NCBI GenBank assembly: GCA_963971225.1
Contig: OZ020269.1
Span: forward strand, 83,180,450 to 83,244,449
DNA from: Melieria omissa
Lineage: Eukaryota > Arthropoda > Insecta > Diptera > Ulidiidae
Direction: 5' to 3'
Length of the DNA stretch: 64,000 nt
Made by a program: the position numbers and the translations under genes. This document shows, piece by piece, positions 35,535 through 48,699 of this stretch. Numbering within the stretch: position 1 is the first letter of the stretch; every line of letters begins with the position of its first letter. A model generated the notes under the pieces. It did not search any database and was not told the DNA's origin. It worked only from the letters and a program-made list of their open reading frames with translations.

Positions 35535-37384
35535 CTACACCAAATAGCTGCGCGTCGGCGAAATATAATCGCTGCACACGGGCTTGAAGGTAGTGTTGTG
35601 GCGTTGCTTGTACAGGTCGCGCGGCTGCACGTACACCTCTTTGAAGTCCTCCGAAAAATTGCTAACAACGTTGCGACCCAGGGCGCCATTGGCCGCACGC
35701 AGCTCTACTTCCGGCTCGTAGATGTTCTCGACCAGCGTTTGCCGCGACTTGGCGCGCGCATTCCGCAACTCCAGCAAGCCCTCGACCTGCACACTCTTGC
35801 GCGATATCTTTGTGCAGTTCACAATGATGGCGAGTAGCACACAGAACTCCACAATGGCAACGAAGAGGCTGGCCGCCAAAAACATTGCATACTGCTCGCG
35901 ATACCAATTGTCCAGATAGCTCAAACACGACTCGGTATAGCGATGCGGTGCGTACTCGGCCTTCTGCAGTGTCTGGCATTGCGTCTCGTTCATGGGCTTC
36001 GGATCCAGATAGGCCAACTTGGCGTTGGCATTGGCCAGCACGCAACATGTCAGCGGCACAGCCCACTCTCGCTGCCCGTAGCGTTGCAGCTTCCACAGCG
36101 ATGTGTCGTAGTTGATTTCGCTGTTCATGCCGCAGCAGCCGAAGCGTGTCTGCGCCATATCCATGGCAATGGTGAACTGCTCCTTGCCCGGCACGCCGTA
36201 GTTGCCCTGCAGTGCCTTCACCATTTTCGACTCGTCCAAACTGATGCCCAGACAGTGCGGCCACAGCGTTATGGCCAGACAGACCACCGACTCGGCGAGC
36301 AGCAGCACCACGACGGTGAGAAAGTACAGGCTGAGGCAGCAGTAGGTGTTCAAGCATGAAGCCCAGAAGCCGACAATGGCCGCCAGCACTGCAACCAGAC
36401 CGGCCACGGCGAGACCGATGGCAATGTAGTAAAAGAGCGGCTGCGGCAAATTGTGCAGCTGCTCGCTGGTGGCGGCCAGCAGACGGGAGAGCAGTATGCG
36501 TGTGGAGTCGGTGAAGAGGTAGAATCCGGACACCAACAGTGACATGCCGCAGAGCTGTAAAGACGAAAGGTTGTCATGAGCGGATTTTCCATTAAATTAA
36601 CAATTTTCATTGATTTAAAGATTCTTGTATCGACTGAAATGTATTATAAGCATAACTTTGTATGATAACTAAATTTTTGGCTTAGCAAAGGCCAGGACTA
36701 AGGGACGTTGTTTCCCGTCAATGCTTTAGTTTCTTCTTGGTTTTAGAGTGTAAGCTAGAAAACCAAAGGTCATGTTAATGACAAATGTTGTATTGAAATT
36801 TCGGCAAAGGCCTTCAATGCCGCTTTTACCACATATTGGGTGCTGGCATTGGATTTGAAAAATCCATCAAAGTGCAACTAAATATGATTATTCAACCATT
36901 TGGCAAACCGCCATGGTACCGACACCATAACCGACAACAGGTGAATGCGTGCTAATCGCAGCGGCCTGCCGTGGTTTGTATGGTAATGATGCGGGCTGAA
37001 AACTCAACGCAACCATAACAGCGACGACTGACGATTTGGCGGCAGCCAGCGTCGAACGAGTGGTTCAAATTTTGAGCAAAAGCAACAAATAGTCGACGAA
37101 AATCGTATGCAAGCAGCGAAGCAGAACAAAAACTATGTATGGACGTCCATATTGACTGGATGAAACAAATGAACTCTGCAGCAACAACAACAACAAAATA
37201 ATGATTATAACAAATTCACAGTCAAATAAACAAACTGAAAATGGGTGAAAAATGGAAATCTGCAAAATAGCAAAATAGCAAATTTCACTCAACAAGTGTG
37301 AAATTTTGTTCGGCGATCAAAACTTACCAAAAATAATAGATTACAGAAGTTGAGCAGCAATTTGTGATTGAAACAACGCGCCAT
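35535..37384 (-). CDS. Tetraspanin family membrane protein
   Basis: The coding sequence joins, on the minus strand, 37384-37328 and 36554-35535 (1077 nt, 358 residues), separated by a 773-bp GT-AG intron. The small first exon encodes MARCFNHKLLLNFCNLLFL, and exon 2 continues with LCGMSLLVSGFYLF, together forming membrane helix 1 (about 9-31). Helices 2-4 are at about 59-81, 90-112 and 241-264. The large extracellular loop (about 114-238) holds the hallmark CCG (159-161), a second cysteine pair at 189-190, and Cys212 and Cys229, giving the six-cysteine pattern. The cytoplasmic tail of about 90 residues is unusually long for a tetraspanin. Such proteins organise membrane microdomains with integrins and other partners. 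I cannot name the orthologue. The exon 1 start is supported by the typical short cytoplasmic N-terminus. Confidence 0.92.
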
Positions 37385-39028
37385 ACTGATCGATCAAGTA
37401 GTGTCCGACGATTTTGTTTGGACTGATGATGACAATAATGATAATGCAGACAGTAGCGATGATGATGATGACAATGAAGTAGTTGATTATGTTGGCCAGT
37501 GTCGACACCGTTGACACTATGTGGAACGGCTCGTTTGTATGCTGAAGCCGCCGATAATGACGGAATCATTCAGTGCCGCAACTGAGCTGAATTAAAGTTC
37601 AATTAAAAACTGGCCGATTACACGCGAGTTCAGTGTGTGGGTTCACATTGTTGTGTGTTTTTTAGTATTTATTCGCAGTGAATTTTCAATTAAATGCCAT
37701 CGATACTAATGCTGGCTAGCTGTGGGTGTGAGTGTGTGCGTATTGCACGAAAACTGATCCGTTTCGTAGCGTCTCCAAAGCACAACTGCTGACATTGTTG
37801 CGCTCAAATGTGGCAACATGAACGTGCCACAGCAGAGTCAAACAGTCAGAACTGAGCGGCGAGCAGCTATTGCGACGCTGATGATGTTGGCAGCAAGTTG
37901 GGCGCTTCAGTAATGAAGCTAGGTAGTTGTCTACAAGCCATGTAGACAATTATGTATGTTATGTAGATGATGTAAAGCTTATATAGTATGTAAATGAATA
38001 AGAACATGTACAAACATATCTATGTAGGTGGATAAAGTTGAGCTCAAGCCGCTCAATGAGCTTTCGCTGGTCATGGAATCGAAACTGGATAATGCATTTC
38101 TGTAATTTTTCTGGATTTTTTAATTTAATGAATGTCGATTTATTTTATTTATTGCTAATTTTATTGAATTTATATATACATATATGTATATATATTTTAA
38201 TCTATAAAATGTTTGTTAAAGTAGACTGGAAAAAGTGTAAATTATTAAACTATGTAGTCTACATTAGCGCTGAGCCACCGCACAGTGGCATTGTGGTTGC
38301 CCCGCTCTTTGACGCCTCACGCTCTCCCACTAGGCCGCACTATCTACGCGTTTATCTATCCCTATAAAGTTACTTCTTCGAAGCGTCTGCCCAGCCGCCT
38401 GGAACGCAGCTTAGCAAAACTCGCTCACCACCAACTAGCGGCACCGGAGCAAGTGGTAAAAGTGAAATGTGTATGGAAGCGTCGTAAAATGGAAGCGTCA
38501 CAACGGCATTTGGGGGAAATAAAATGCGGCAGCGCAAGTAAACAAACCGAACGAACGCCGCGTGAAGTGGCCTATCGCGACCAAAACAAAGCACCGAAAC
38601 TTGTTGTCTCTGTTTGTGAAAGAGTGAGAGAGAGAGTGCGGAGTTGGTAGGCGCGATCGTGCGCCGCGCACTCTTGTCACCCACAAACCGGTTGATGTGC
38701 GCCAACGATCGAACGTTCCTTCTACTCTTTGTGTTTGTTTGTTTGGGGAGTTGTGCAAGATTGACCAGCAGCCAAAGCGAATATCGGAAAAGCTCCGAGT
38801 AAGCAGAAAAAGTATTCTAAACCAACAGTTGTCTGGCGGAAGAAGCAGCGTTCTAATTAATTCAAAGCTAATGAGGTAATTGCGAATTACGATTGTGTTG
38901 TTGTTTTTGCTTATAATTGATTTAATGGTTGCCAAGCTAAACTAAAGTAGCGGAGAGCTAATTACTATATAATACACCAGCAGGGTCCGGTAGCTTTGCA
39001 CGCTAGTCCAAAATCAATGGACCTTCTC
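37385..39028. other. Tetraspanin upstream region and intergenic DNA
   Basis: GATGAT/CATCAT runs at about 37420-37480 and a GTGTGAGTGTGTGCG run near 37725 precede the gene on its own strand. A GC-richer patch at 38270-38720 has short ORFs on both strands (up to 145 codons) with no recognisable domain, and could be a promoter or leader. No gene is supported. Confidence 0.4.
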
Positions 39029-39270
39029 TTAACCCTTTATTGACCTCGTTAGATTTTGGTGGGGAAAAAAGGAAAAATACTTGTCTAATTATTTTTCATT
39101 GGAAGAACTTTAATCTTATTTGAAGTCAATAGGCTGATTAAATCATGTTTCATTTAACACCTTAAACCGTGCTTCGCCTCTTTATAGCCCAAATTAAAAG
39201 AAAAAGAAAGTCCCATATCAACGGAGGTGCATCTTCTAAAGTGAACCTAAAATTTGGGGGGTGGTTTGGG
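39029..39270. repeat. Diverged repeat related to the 41.2-kb array
   Basis: The order TTAACCCTTTATTGACCTCGTTAG, TTTGAAGTCAATAGGC, AAATCATGTTTC, then CGGAGGTGCAT...AAGTG matches the units at 41170-41640. It is probably the same old dispersed family. Confidence 0.55.
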
Positions 39271-41169
39271 CTGCGCGATAATGGATCAATCCGTCAGGAA
39301 TGTCTTGGTATACGAAAGTCTAAGGTATATAATAATTATTGGTATATGAACTTCTTTTTCATTTACACTAATATTTTTATTTTTTTGTTCCAAGGTTTCT
39401 TTCATCGAACTTTATTTCATCACTTCAACCGGTTCAAGCATCGAATAAATTATGGAACATGGCTAAATTGATTCTACTGTCGATGCTGCTCACAAACAAT
39501 GAACTAATTTTTGATTTCCTCATTTTAAAAAGGCGTCTTCGGTGCGTTACAATCCGTATCGCAGAAAATATGCGCATTCTCGGCAGCGCTGTTTTCCATG
39601 TGGCAACCCTACCACCCTCGCAACCCACACTGACCGCATGCTGACTGCTCCACATAGCTGTTCATGATTCCTACATACATATGTGTACATGTTGATGATC
39701 TTTCTGCACAGCAAGCATTAAAAATCAAAATAAAAATTACACAAAAATAGTTGAAAATTAATAGAAACGAAACTAAACAAAAAGCCAAAGCATGACCGAG
39801 AGGCCGAGAACAAAGCGGCGCGTATCCCAACTGTTTGGGGTCAGTTGAAGCCACAGCCGAAAGCACCAATAACATCAACGGAAGTCTGTGTGTGTATGTA
39901 TGTAGTTTAGTGTTATTGTTGTTGAAGAAGATACTGTAATGTAAATTATTTCAAAGTGCTGTTAGCCAACCTGCGCCCACACCGACCAGATGGCACAAGC
40001 AAATTCAACATTGAGCAGCGTCAGCGCAGAGGCGGCAGAGGAAATCTTAATGCTTCTACTTGCACAGTTTTTGAAAGCGCAGCGATTTGCTCCAACATTA
40101 CATACTGCACTACTTTGATTTTTTGTTTTGTTTACACCAATAAATGTTCGGTGCAGCTGAAATTATGCTGCAGCTGATAGGCGCACAGTCGAAGCGCTGT
40201 GTTGTGTCTGGCTGGCGGTTGGTGTCTGGGTCACTGTTAGGTGCAATAAGTGTGTGCACAGACAGCAATTAGTGCAAACGCAGAGGGGAGGAGGAGGGGT
40301 ACTGCTGCACAGGCTGAAGACTACCAGCTGGCCGCTAGTTGGATCGAGGAAATATGAAGAAAGCGGTCGTCATAATTTGTGTAAGTTTTGTGCTTATCAC
40401 TTAGAAGTGGTGTGCAGGGCATTGGCCCCAAAGGGGAATAAATACAAATTTGGGCTAAAGTAAATATTGAGTATTTGCTGTGCTTTCAAACACCAATGAG
40501 ACGAAAAACGATAAGGCAGAGGCGCTCAATTGGAAATGATGATTTAATTTTAGCTAAAAATTGCTTAATTTTTATAAAAATTTTAACTATTTAAGTAACT
40601 ATTAACTAAGTATTTGAAGTAAAGTTTTAACTATTTAAATTTTTGTTTTATTAAATGTTTTGTTATATATTTTAGGGTTTTACTTTATTTCGTTGTAGCC
40701 AATTCATCAAATATTATTTCTTCTTCTCTGTTGTGTTTTCAATTTAATTTTAATTTATTAATTTTATTTTTTCTACATAATTTGTATTTGTTTTATTTTG
40801 TTATATTTTCAATTTTGTTTTAATTGAATGGTTTTCTTTTTGTATTTGATGTAAAAGTGTACTGTTTAATTTAACTTTATTTTTAGTTATACATTTTATT
40901 ATTTCATTTAGTTAAAATTATTTCTTTTTGTTTCATTTTTATTTTATTTCATTTTAATTATTTAGCTGTTTTTTGTATGAGTTACTGATTTTTATTTATA
41001 CTAATTTATACATATTTAACTTATTATATATTTTTATTTTTAATTTTTTTCCTTTTTCGATTATTTTAATTTTATTTTTTATATGTGTAATTTTTATTAA
41101 AATTTTGTATTAATGTATATTACATTATAATTTATTTTATAATACAATTTGTTATATAATAAACTAGCA
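39271..41169. other. Intergenic DNA, T-rich at its right end
   Basis: Nothing gene-like is supported. About 40540-41160 is a long low-complexity TTTTATTTTAATTT tract. Confidence 0.5.
40540..41165. repeat. T-rich low-complexity tract
   Basis: Runs of TTTATTTTAATTT with little G or C extend for about 600 bp, with no unit of fixed length. Confidence 0.7.
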
Positions 41170-41640
41170 GTGGGGGCAGCAATGGGGCCAATAAACCAAG
41201 ATCTTCCTAACACTTTGGAACACTTTTAATTATTTTCCTTTTTAAGTGCTTTTTCCATATTTGAAGTCAATTGGCGCATTAAGTCATGTTTCCCCAAACA
41301 AATTGTTAACTAATCGTTGACCCCGTTAGATTTTTATTTTCGCGTCAAATAATTTCTCACCAAGAGCACTTTCACCAATTTTGAATGCAAAAGGAGTAAA
41401 ATATCATATTTCTTCATACAAACTCTTAACCCTTGGTTAACTCTTTTAAGTTCTGATTTTCAAACAATGAGAAACACGTGTCGAATTATTTTTGATTTAG
41501 AGTGTTTTTACACAATTTGAAATCAATAGGCCGCGTTTCTTCATACAACACTTCAACTCATGTTTTGCCCTCTTAGACCCCGAATTTAAAAAAATCCTAT
41601 CTTAGCGGAGGTCCATTTTTTAGGTGTACCCACAGTTTAA
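41170..41640. repeat. Diverged tandem repeat, unit about 130-150 bp
   Basis: About three diverged units recur, each with an AATCAATAGGC or AAGTCAATTGGC word, a CATGTTTC/TTTCTTCATACAA word, and a TTAACCC...GTTA(A/G) word. The last unit ends with CTTAGCGGAGGTCCATTTTT, which is shared with the 39.0-kb copy. Confidence 0.55.
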
Positions 41641-43544
41641 ACTTCATGTTTGTAGCTTTAGCAGTGAATCAGTCAGTTTTAATTTTTTCTACATATATAG
41701 ATGTTTGTGTAATAATTGATCGCTTCCAGCACCGGAAATGCAGCGCTTTTCAGCGGAAATTGGCTAAAATGCAATTTTACAAAGACACGCACGTTTCTCG
41801 ACTATATTTGCCAAGCTTTTCCCTACTTTCTAACCGCTTGCCCTGCTTGACACATAAAACGAGTAACACAAATATGCCCGTTACATTTTGTTGTTGTACA
41901 CCAACCTCACAGTAACTGCAACGGTCAGCTGCACAATGCTGGTTCGTGTGAAATGAAGCGGCACATAGCTGCAAATGAGCAGAGGAAGCGTTGTTCACTT
42001 TTACAATTTATATGTTTTTCTCTTAAGATGTTTGAGTTAAATAAAAATTAAAATATTTAAATGTTTGAAAACAAAATTTGTCTCAAATATGAATTCGAAT
42101 GGGCTCATGTGATGTGATATGATTTTTCACCACCAAGTCTCGTCTATGTAGCAAATCTCCTAAAGAAACAAAGCGAATTCTGCTTGGTCTTGGCTATAGT
42201 CAACCCAGAATTGTACTTTAATCTTAATCTCTTTTCAGTCTAATAGCTAATTTAGTTCAGCGCAGTTCAACGCTCAGCTCAGTCTAGTTAAGTTTACTCC
42301 AGTTCATCATTCAGCTCATTTTAATCTAGTTCAACAATCGAAGAGTTTACTTGTCACTTAAGCAGTGTAAGTCAAACCAAACCACTAAATTCAATCCAAT
42401 TCCCCACTCAGCTCACATTACTCTGTCTGCAGAGTTTCATACCGAAACCATAATCTTAATCTCTCATCACCATTAATCATTCACGGGTTGTCACAAATTT
42501 TAATTTATGGCAACTTTCCTCACCTTAAATTTCAATCCTCTTAATAGTAACTATTACAACTGTAACAACTGTTGTGTGCATAATCAGACCTAAATACCAC
42601 CTTTGTCGGCGCATGTCCTTTTCATACGCAAGTACAGCGAAAAGCATTTCTGTATAATCCAAAAGCGGCTTTTCATTTTTATAAAATTACAATTACATGC
42701 ATTTATTACAGTAGTAGTTTTGTTTGTTTTGTTTCGTATATTTAATATTTTTGTACAAAAGTTGTTGACAATTTGTGTTCTCATGTTGCGTCTTCATTTC
42801 TTGTGTGTATTCTTTCACTTGCCTGCACTTAACTCATCTTGTTCTTGTTGTCTATTTTATTTATTTTTATTTTTTCACTATCCATAATAATAAGAATTTC
42901 TTTATAAAATTTGTATATTTAGACTTAATTGATTTAGTTGATAGGTAAGGGACAGAAGTTCTGAAATTGGAATTGGAGCAAAAAATGAAAGGAACCGCAG
43001 TAAATGACTTAAATTTTAAATTAACAAGAGGTTGTAATAATTATGATAAAGAAACCAAGTTTCATCAACATGTGTTTGTTATGCTGCAATTGTTGCTATA
43101 ACTAAATAAGCGCGAACGCAAATTGAAAGAAACAAAACTTTAGAAAACTGTGGAAAGCTACCTTACAATGTGTACTCAAAGTTCACTAAAATTCATGTGT
43201 GTGTGTGTGTGACCATTTGCGTTGTCTTTTAAAACATGTATGGGGGCGTTTGTTGTTGTTGTTGCGATTTTTGAGGCCCAATGAAACATATTAGAGGTTA
43301 CGCAATAGCAAAGCTAAAAACAAAAACTGTTGAACGGAAAATTTATCAATCATAAGTTGGAAATTGCAAATGGGTTTTGAAAAATCGCGTTTTTGTTTTT
43401 GCTCAGGCTGGATGCTGGTGATTGGCACTGCTTACCGCCACAACAACAACAACAACAAATTAACAACCGAATATGACGCGAAGAAAGGCGCGCACGCAGT
43501 GCCACTGTCGCTGCTGTTGTCACGTCTGCCGCAGGGCGGTGCTC
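41641..43544. other. Intergenic DNA downstream of Elp4
   Basis: No gene is supported. CAGCTCA/TCTAGTT words repeat irregularly at 42240-42430, and short (TG)n and (TTG)n runs lie near 43197-43265. The Elp4 3' UTR presumably occupies the right end. Confidence 0.45.
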
Positions 43545-45506
43545 TCAAAAATCCAACGTTGCCTTGGCAGGCGAGTTGCCGCCACTGCTGCTGCAGGACA
43601 GTGTGGGCTTTGCCGGCTCGGCCGCAGTGTCTGACTCCTCTCCTAATTCTGTGCATTAACAAAGGAACATTAATAATGAAAAATATATATAAAGCTATTT
43701 CGTACCTGGTGGCAAATGCAGCTTTTCGATGACGAACTTCTTTCGGCGCAGCTTGAAAGCCAGATCGCTGGTCTCGGGCATGTAGGCGCTGAGTGTGTTG
43801 ACCGCGGTGATCTTGTGCAGATGCAGCAGCCCGTTGTAGTCTTTGTAGGCGCTATGCGTCTCGCGATCGGTGCCGGCAAAGGACTCCAGCTCGATGACAT
43901 AGTCGACCAGGTTACGTATTTTCGGCACTAACGTAGCGTCCTTTAGCAAATAAAATTATGATGATTATTTTTGTAGAATGACTATTAAATTTGCATATAA
44001 CTTACACACTTGGCCACCAAATGCATTGGCATTGTAATCATGCAGACGGCTACTGAGTTGCGGACCGTGGCGCGCAATATGGTCAGAAATTTCACTATGT
44101 CCTTGGGAAATTGCTCGTCGTACCACAGTGGCGAGCCCAGCGACGTGATGCAGACGCGACACAGATTACGTTGCACTAGCGCGCCCGTGGTAAATTTGTC
44201 CTCGCGCGCAAATGGCTGCAGCTCCTTGAGCAGGCGCAAGTATTTTTCATTCTCAAAGATTTTCGGCTTTAGTGGCATCGCGGGCGGTGGTGGCGGCGGG
44301 GTGGTGGGCGGCAGAGCGCTACGCACTTCCTCGTGCTGCGGCGTCTGTTCCACGTCCACGCTGACACTGAACTGTGTCTGCTCTGCGTTCGCTGTATCAT
44401 CGCCAGGCGTGTCAGTGGCCTCACCAGCGGCAGTGGCCGCATTGCGAGCATTATCAAAGTCTATGTCCTTGGCGCTGCTATTGCTGCCGCTGCTGCTGGT
44501 GGTAGTGTTGGTGTCAGTGTCGCTCTTGGCATGCGTCTCTGCATCATTGCCGAACAAGTCGCGCTCCTCGTCAGCCCCGTCTTCGTCCTCTTCGCATTCT
44601 GTGTCACGCCGCAACTTGTCGCTCCAAAGCACAGAGTCCACATAGTCCAGCAACATGGGATCCATGGGCTGCAGCAGATTGAAATGATGGCCAATTTTGG
44701 TTGGCCTCTGTTCGGAATTCACAGGCGGCAAGTCGTTGTAGCGCCAGGCGATGCGCAGACCGTTTTTGAGCCCCTCGTCCTTCTCCTTGTCCACCTCGTT
44801 GGCAATGGCGTTGTCATTGTCCTCCTGTTTCTCTCGTTCCAGCTCCTCCTCGTTGAGCGGCTTGGGCAGCTTGCGCATCAGCTCTTTGGGCTCGTCATCC
44901 AGACTGCCCAGGAAGATGGATTGCATGGAGACGACGCCCTCGGCGAGAAAGTATTTGGCCAACACTTTCGAGTGTGTGACATACTTGTCTTCCTCTAGAG
45001 AAGGCAAAATGGAATTGAATAGTTTGTATAGAGATTTGGAGACTTCTTGAGGGTGACTTACCAATCAAACAAATGGAGCCAATGGGCAAACCACCACCTG
45101 AAAAATAGATCAGAATATGAGAAAAGTGAGAGGAAATTCTACTTAGCCCAAAAAGATCTCAACTCTACGGTGGTTGTAATTCTGACAGCGAAAATATGTC
45201 AAAACGGCAAATGACTGACAAATCCCTTTAATTTAAATGCACTTCCGGCTTCGGTAAAACGGACTTCACACAATGCCGTTAATTGGCTGCATACCACACC
45301 TCACAACCCCACCTCGCGATAGTTCCGACGCACCGCACAGCAACAAAAGCCGGACGTGCCTTTTTTGACATTGCCCCACTCGCGCACTCACCCAGTATGA
45401 CATCAAGCGACGGATTGCCGCTGGACGTTATCAGCTGGCCGGTCTGTGCGCTGATGCGTGTGCCCGGTATGGGCTTCTGTACGTTACGCTTGCGAAAACT
45501 GGACAT
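43545..45506 (-). CDS. Elp4: Elp4: Elongator complex subunit 4
   Basis: The coding sequence joins, on the minus strand, 45506-45392, 45097-45062, 44994-44006, 43940-43706 and 43648-43545 (1479 nt, 492 residues). All introns have GT-AG borders. Elp4 with Elp5 and Elp6 forms the RecA-like ring of Elongator, which modifies wobble uridines of tRNAs. The N-terminus has GTRISAQTGQL and a GGGLPIG turn (39-45) followed by EEDKY (51-55), then FLAEG and IAWRY (132-136). The core continues with LGSPLW, ITMPMHL, LESFAG and the LAFKLRRKKFVIEKLHLPPG block, and ends in LDF as in the human protein. Residues 181-290 are an acidic, serine- and proline-rich insert not seen in human ELP4 (424 residues). Exon 2 is only 36 nt. 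An upstream in-frame ATG at 45602 exists, but the start at 45506 was preferred as it begins just before the conserved part. Confidence 0.95.
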
Positions 45507-48399
45507 TTTGCTGCGCGTGTGCCACAGTTTAGTGCAGCTTTGGGAATTTTTCCAAGCTGCTTGCTCGCTGCTTAGTAGTCGCCGCGCTGCCGCTACTGAC
45601 AATTACGCAAAACTTCTGGCACCTCGTTGACCGCGCGCCACTTTGTACTTTGCGCACAACAGCAACAACACTGACACTAACTGCAATGGCAAAAGCAGCG
45701 CCGCGTCTTTTTTGTATGGTATTTAGCTGTTCAATTGAACAAAAATCTGTGTGTACTGCGAACTTGTCTCCACGCCTTGCCGCCCCGACTTTTGTACGGG
45801 CTGTAGCTGCAGCTTGTTGTTTTTGTTGCGCTGCCGCAGCCGTAGGTGGGCACGTCGCGTAATTTACAGCTTGATTGTGTCGGCGTTGTGCGGCTCACAC
45901 TAATTATGCACTTATTTTGCTTTCCACCACACAGTTTGCTGCAGTAATTACAGAACTTTTCGGCGGTTTTCCGGTTCAATTTCGCTGTTCTATTGTTCCT
46001 GTGGCGTTGCTTTTTCTTTTGGGACCACTTTTTCGTTTCCTTATCGCCGCGCGGCCGCAGTGCTGCTGCTGTTACTGCTGTCGTCGTTAGCTCTTCCTGT
46101 TTTTGTTGTAGTACTGTCAATTGGCTGGCAAGTGACAGTTGCAGGCGGAGTGTGTCTCGGCTGGAGTAAAAAAAAACAAAAATTGTGGAAGGGCAGCACT
46201 GTGCTGTGAGTAGTTGAATAGAGGCAGAGTGCTGCCAGATAAATTCCAATGAAAAGATGTGGCTGAAATAATTGAGTTCAATGTTGTGAATGACGGATTT
46301 AAGTATTGGTTTGAGTTATTTACACAAATATTGTATAGTTGAACCAGTTTTGGATAGTGACGTTTGCAATGCTGAAAATATTTAATGAGTAATGACATAT
46401 AACAAGGCGAAAATATTAATTGGTTGGTAAAGGGTGCTGGCAGCACAGTTTCTTCTGTACATGCCTTCCACATTTCCGTTATTTTCTCGATTCGTATATC
46501 GCAGTGCCATCTAGTGTCTGATAGTAAAACGTTGTAACGTTCAATGTTCTTTAAGTCTCCGTTTCATTACATGTTTTAATTGCTTGGGAACCATTCGTAT
46601 GGAATTATTTATTTTCACTGCTATTCAATTTAATAAGCATCCTTAAAAACGAAAAAAATATTGTTGGTGAGCATAAGTAATTACTTTTAATTGAGAACAT
46701 TCCTAGCGTAGCAGCATGAAGCCAACTGTTAGGTTAGGTTATGTTTTCCCTTAATGCACATCCCTTGAAATGCCCCATCGAAACGTCTGTCTGCAACGGT
46801 AGCCGGAACACGTGTTCCAACCACGGTGTCAATGCATAATCAATGCCATCAACGATCTACATGATCTTTTCCGATTGAACACATCAGCTCTTCCCTACTC
46901 TGTGCATGCACAGTTACAATTACCCCACTAAATGTCAACCAACCACAACTTCACACCACTCGAGGCAAATAGCATATTAATTATTACATATCTCCTCAGG
47001 CGCATTTTTTCTAAACTATTTTGTTTAATTTTCCACTAAAAAACTGATCTTCGTTTTCTTCACTCAACCTGCTTCTTCGACTCTTCGCTACTTCGCACGG
47101 GAAGTTATCGCATATGGCACACAATTCTTGGAAATAGTTTTCTTCGTCATTTCCCCATGAGGATGTACAAGGACTCTGCCAACGCATGTTTGACTTTGTG
47201 GCAGTTTTGAGTTGATTAACACCAAAAATGAGTTGGCGAACAGTGTTTAAAAATAATAAAATCCGAAGGGGGCGTGTGAAGCGTAGCACTTTGTAAAAAA
47301 ATAAGAACACGTACACGTTTATGTAACGGTTACAAGAGGTCATAAATATTTAAAGAATTTATTTCATGATTACTCTGAATATTCTAAAATTGTTTTACAT
47401 GTTTCCTGAAGGTTCTGGTTGAGAGCGCAGCAGATAGGCTATTAAAGGATGTAAAGGATATCTTTTGGTTTTTCGACTTTTTGCGTTAAAGTACAGCAGA
47501 ATAACTTGTACGGAAGGTAAAATGAGACACAGACTGATGACGCTTCTGTGAGCACAGCAGATTCATTATCCTTATTGATCTTAGTATGAGTTTTTTCCTT
47601 CTGACCATGTCCTATATTGGTAAGTCGGCAATGAATTGTTAAAAAAATGCACTTAATCTCGCCACAGTCTCCGTTTCAGTTTCGCATTCGGCTATAAAAA
47701 ATCCAAAGGACACTGCTGCGACGATTCAAACGCATCCCACCATACAACCTAACAGTAACTGCGACTTGTCGAAATTCTACGAAATATTCGCAGGGAAATC
47801 AACAAACATCGATTGAGTGAAAGAAATGTGCCAACAATACGGCCCAAAGGACATGAACACGTACGGCCAGACACAGCGAGAACTGTAGCGTACAATGGGA
47901 AAAGTCAATAGTGCTGCTGATCATGTGATCATCAGCACTGATGCTTTGACAATGCACCGGGGCAGACGTAAATAAACGTAGCCAAAAGTGTCAAAGGATA
48001 CAAAGAAAAAGGGTAACACACACACATCGATAAGGAGTGGGAGCAAGAAAATCCATACAGACGCAGAACAATAGCGACTGAGCATAGGAAACGGGCTATA
48101 AATTACGTCGACTTGACAATTGTGCAATGTTCTGCGCAGGACATGGTCGCCATAACTGAGAAAAACAGACAAAGGACAACTCGTTATTGGTAACAGTCAC
48201 AATGGCTGTGATGAAGAACAAGCGAACAAATTGGAAAATGGTAGCGGAAAAAAATACGAATAGACAATAAAAAGGGAAAATATGTATGTTCGTAGAAGCG
48301 GCACAGTTTTTTTCGGAGAATCTCTTTGGTACAAAAAATGCCATAAACTAAAAGTTGAACTCTTTTGGAGGTTTTTTGGAGTTTTATTTGGTGAGGAAA
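45507..48399. other. Elp4 upstream region and intergenic DNA
   Basis: GC-richer sequence with CTGCTG and GCGGCCGC words at 45600-46110 fits a promoter or leader region for Elp4. ORFs of up to 172 codons there and a 110-codon ORF at 47011-47343 resemble nothing known. AAAGGAT words begin to recur from about 47440. No other gene is supported. Confidence 0.4.
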
Positions 48400-48691
48400 A
48401 AGTAAACTAATACAGATGTATTATAACATTTATCAAGCCATGCTTTTGTTTCCACTGTATTTTTGCCCATCAAATAGCAATGTTTTATCAAAACACGAAA
48501 TTCACTTTTTTCCATTGTTTACAAAAATTCAGAGGTAGCGTCACTTCGAAAGCAATAACTTGAAAACGAGTCAACCAAATGTCATGAAACTTTGACAGAA
48601 TCTAAGTTAAGGATGGTTTTCCATGTACAACACAATAATTCTTAATTTCTGGCGCCATCTCTATGTCAGGCCAAAGACTTTTCAGCCCATG
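48400..48691 (-). mobile_element. 5' fragment of an irritans-type mariner
   Basis: Reading leftward from a TA at 48692-48693, the end CATGGGCTGAAAAGTC leads into an untranslated stretch. A transposase start follows at 48515: MEKSEFRVLIKHC, then MGKNTVETKAWLD. Homology is lost after about 29 residues. The leader also resembles that of the 4580 element (CTGACA, ATAGA, GATGGCG words). This is a one-ended relic. Confidence 0.75.
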
Positions 48692-48699
48692 TAGTATTT

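Noticed and set aside
45731..46249. 172-codon minus-strand ORF upstream of Elp4
   Set aside because: Composition follows a CTGCTG/GCGGCCGC-rich promoter region, with no family resemblance.
47011..47343. 110-codon minus-strand ORF
   Set aside because: No recognisable domain, AT-rich random composition, and no supporting context.
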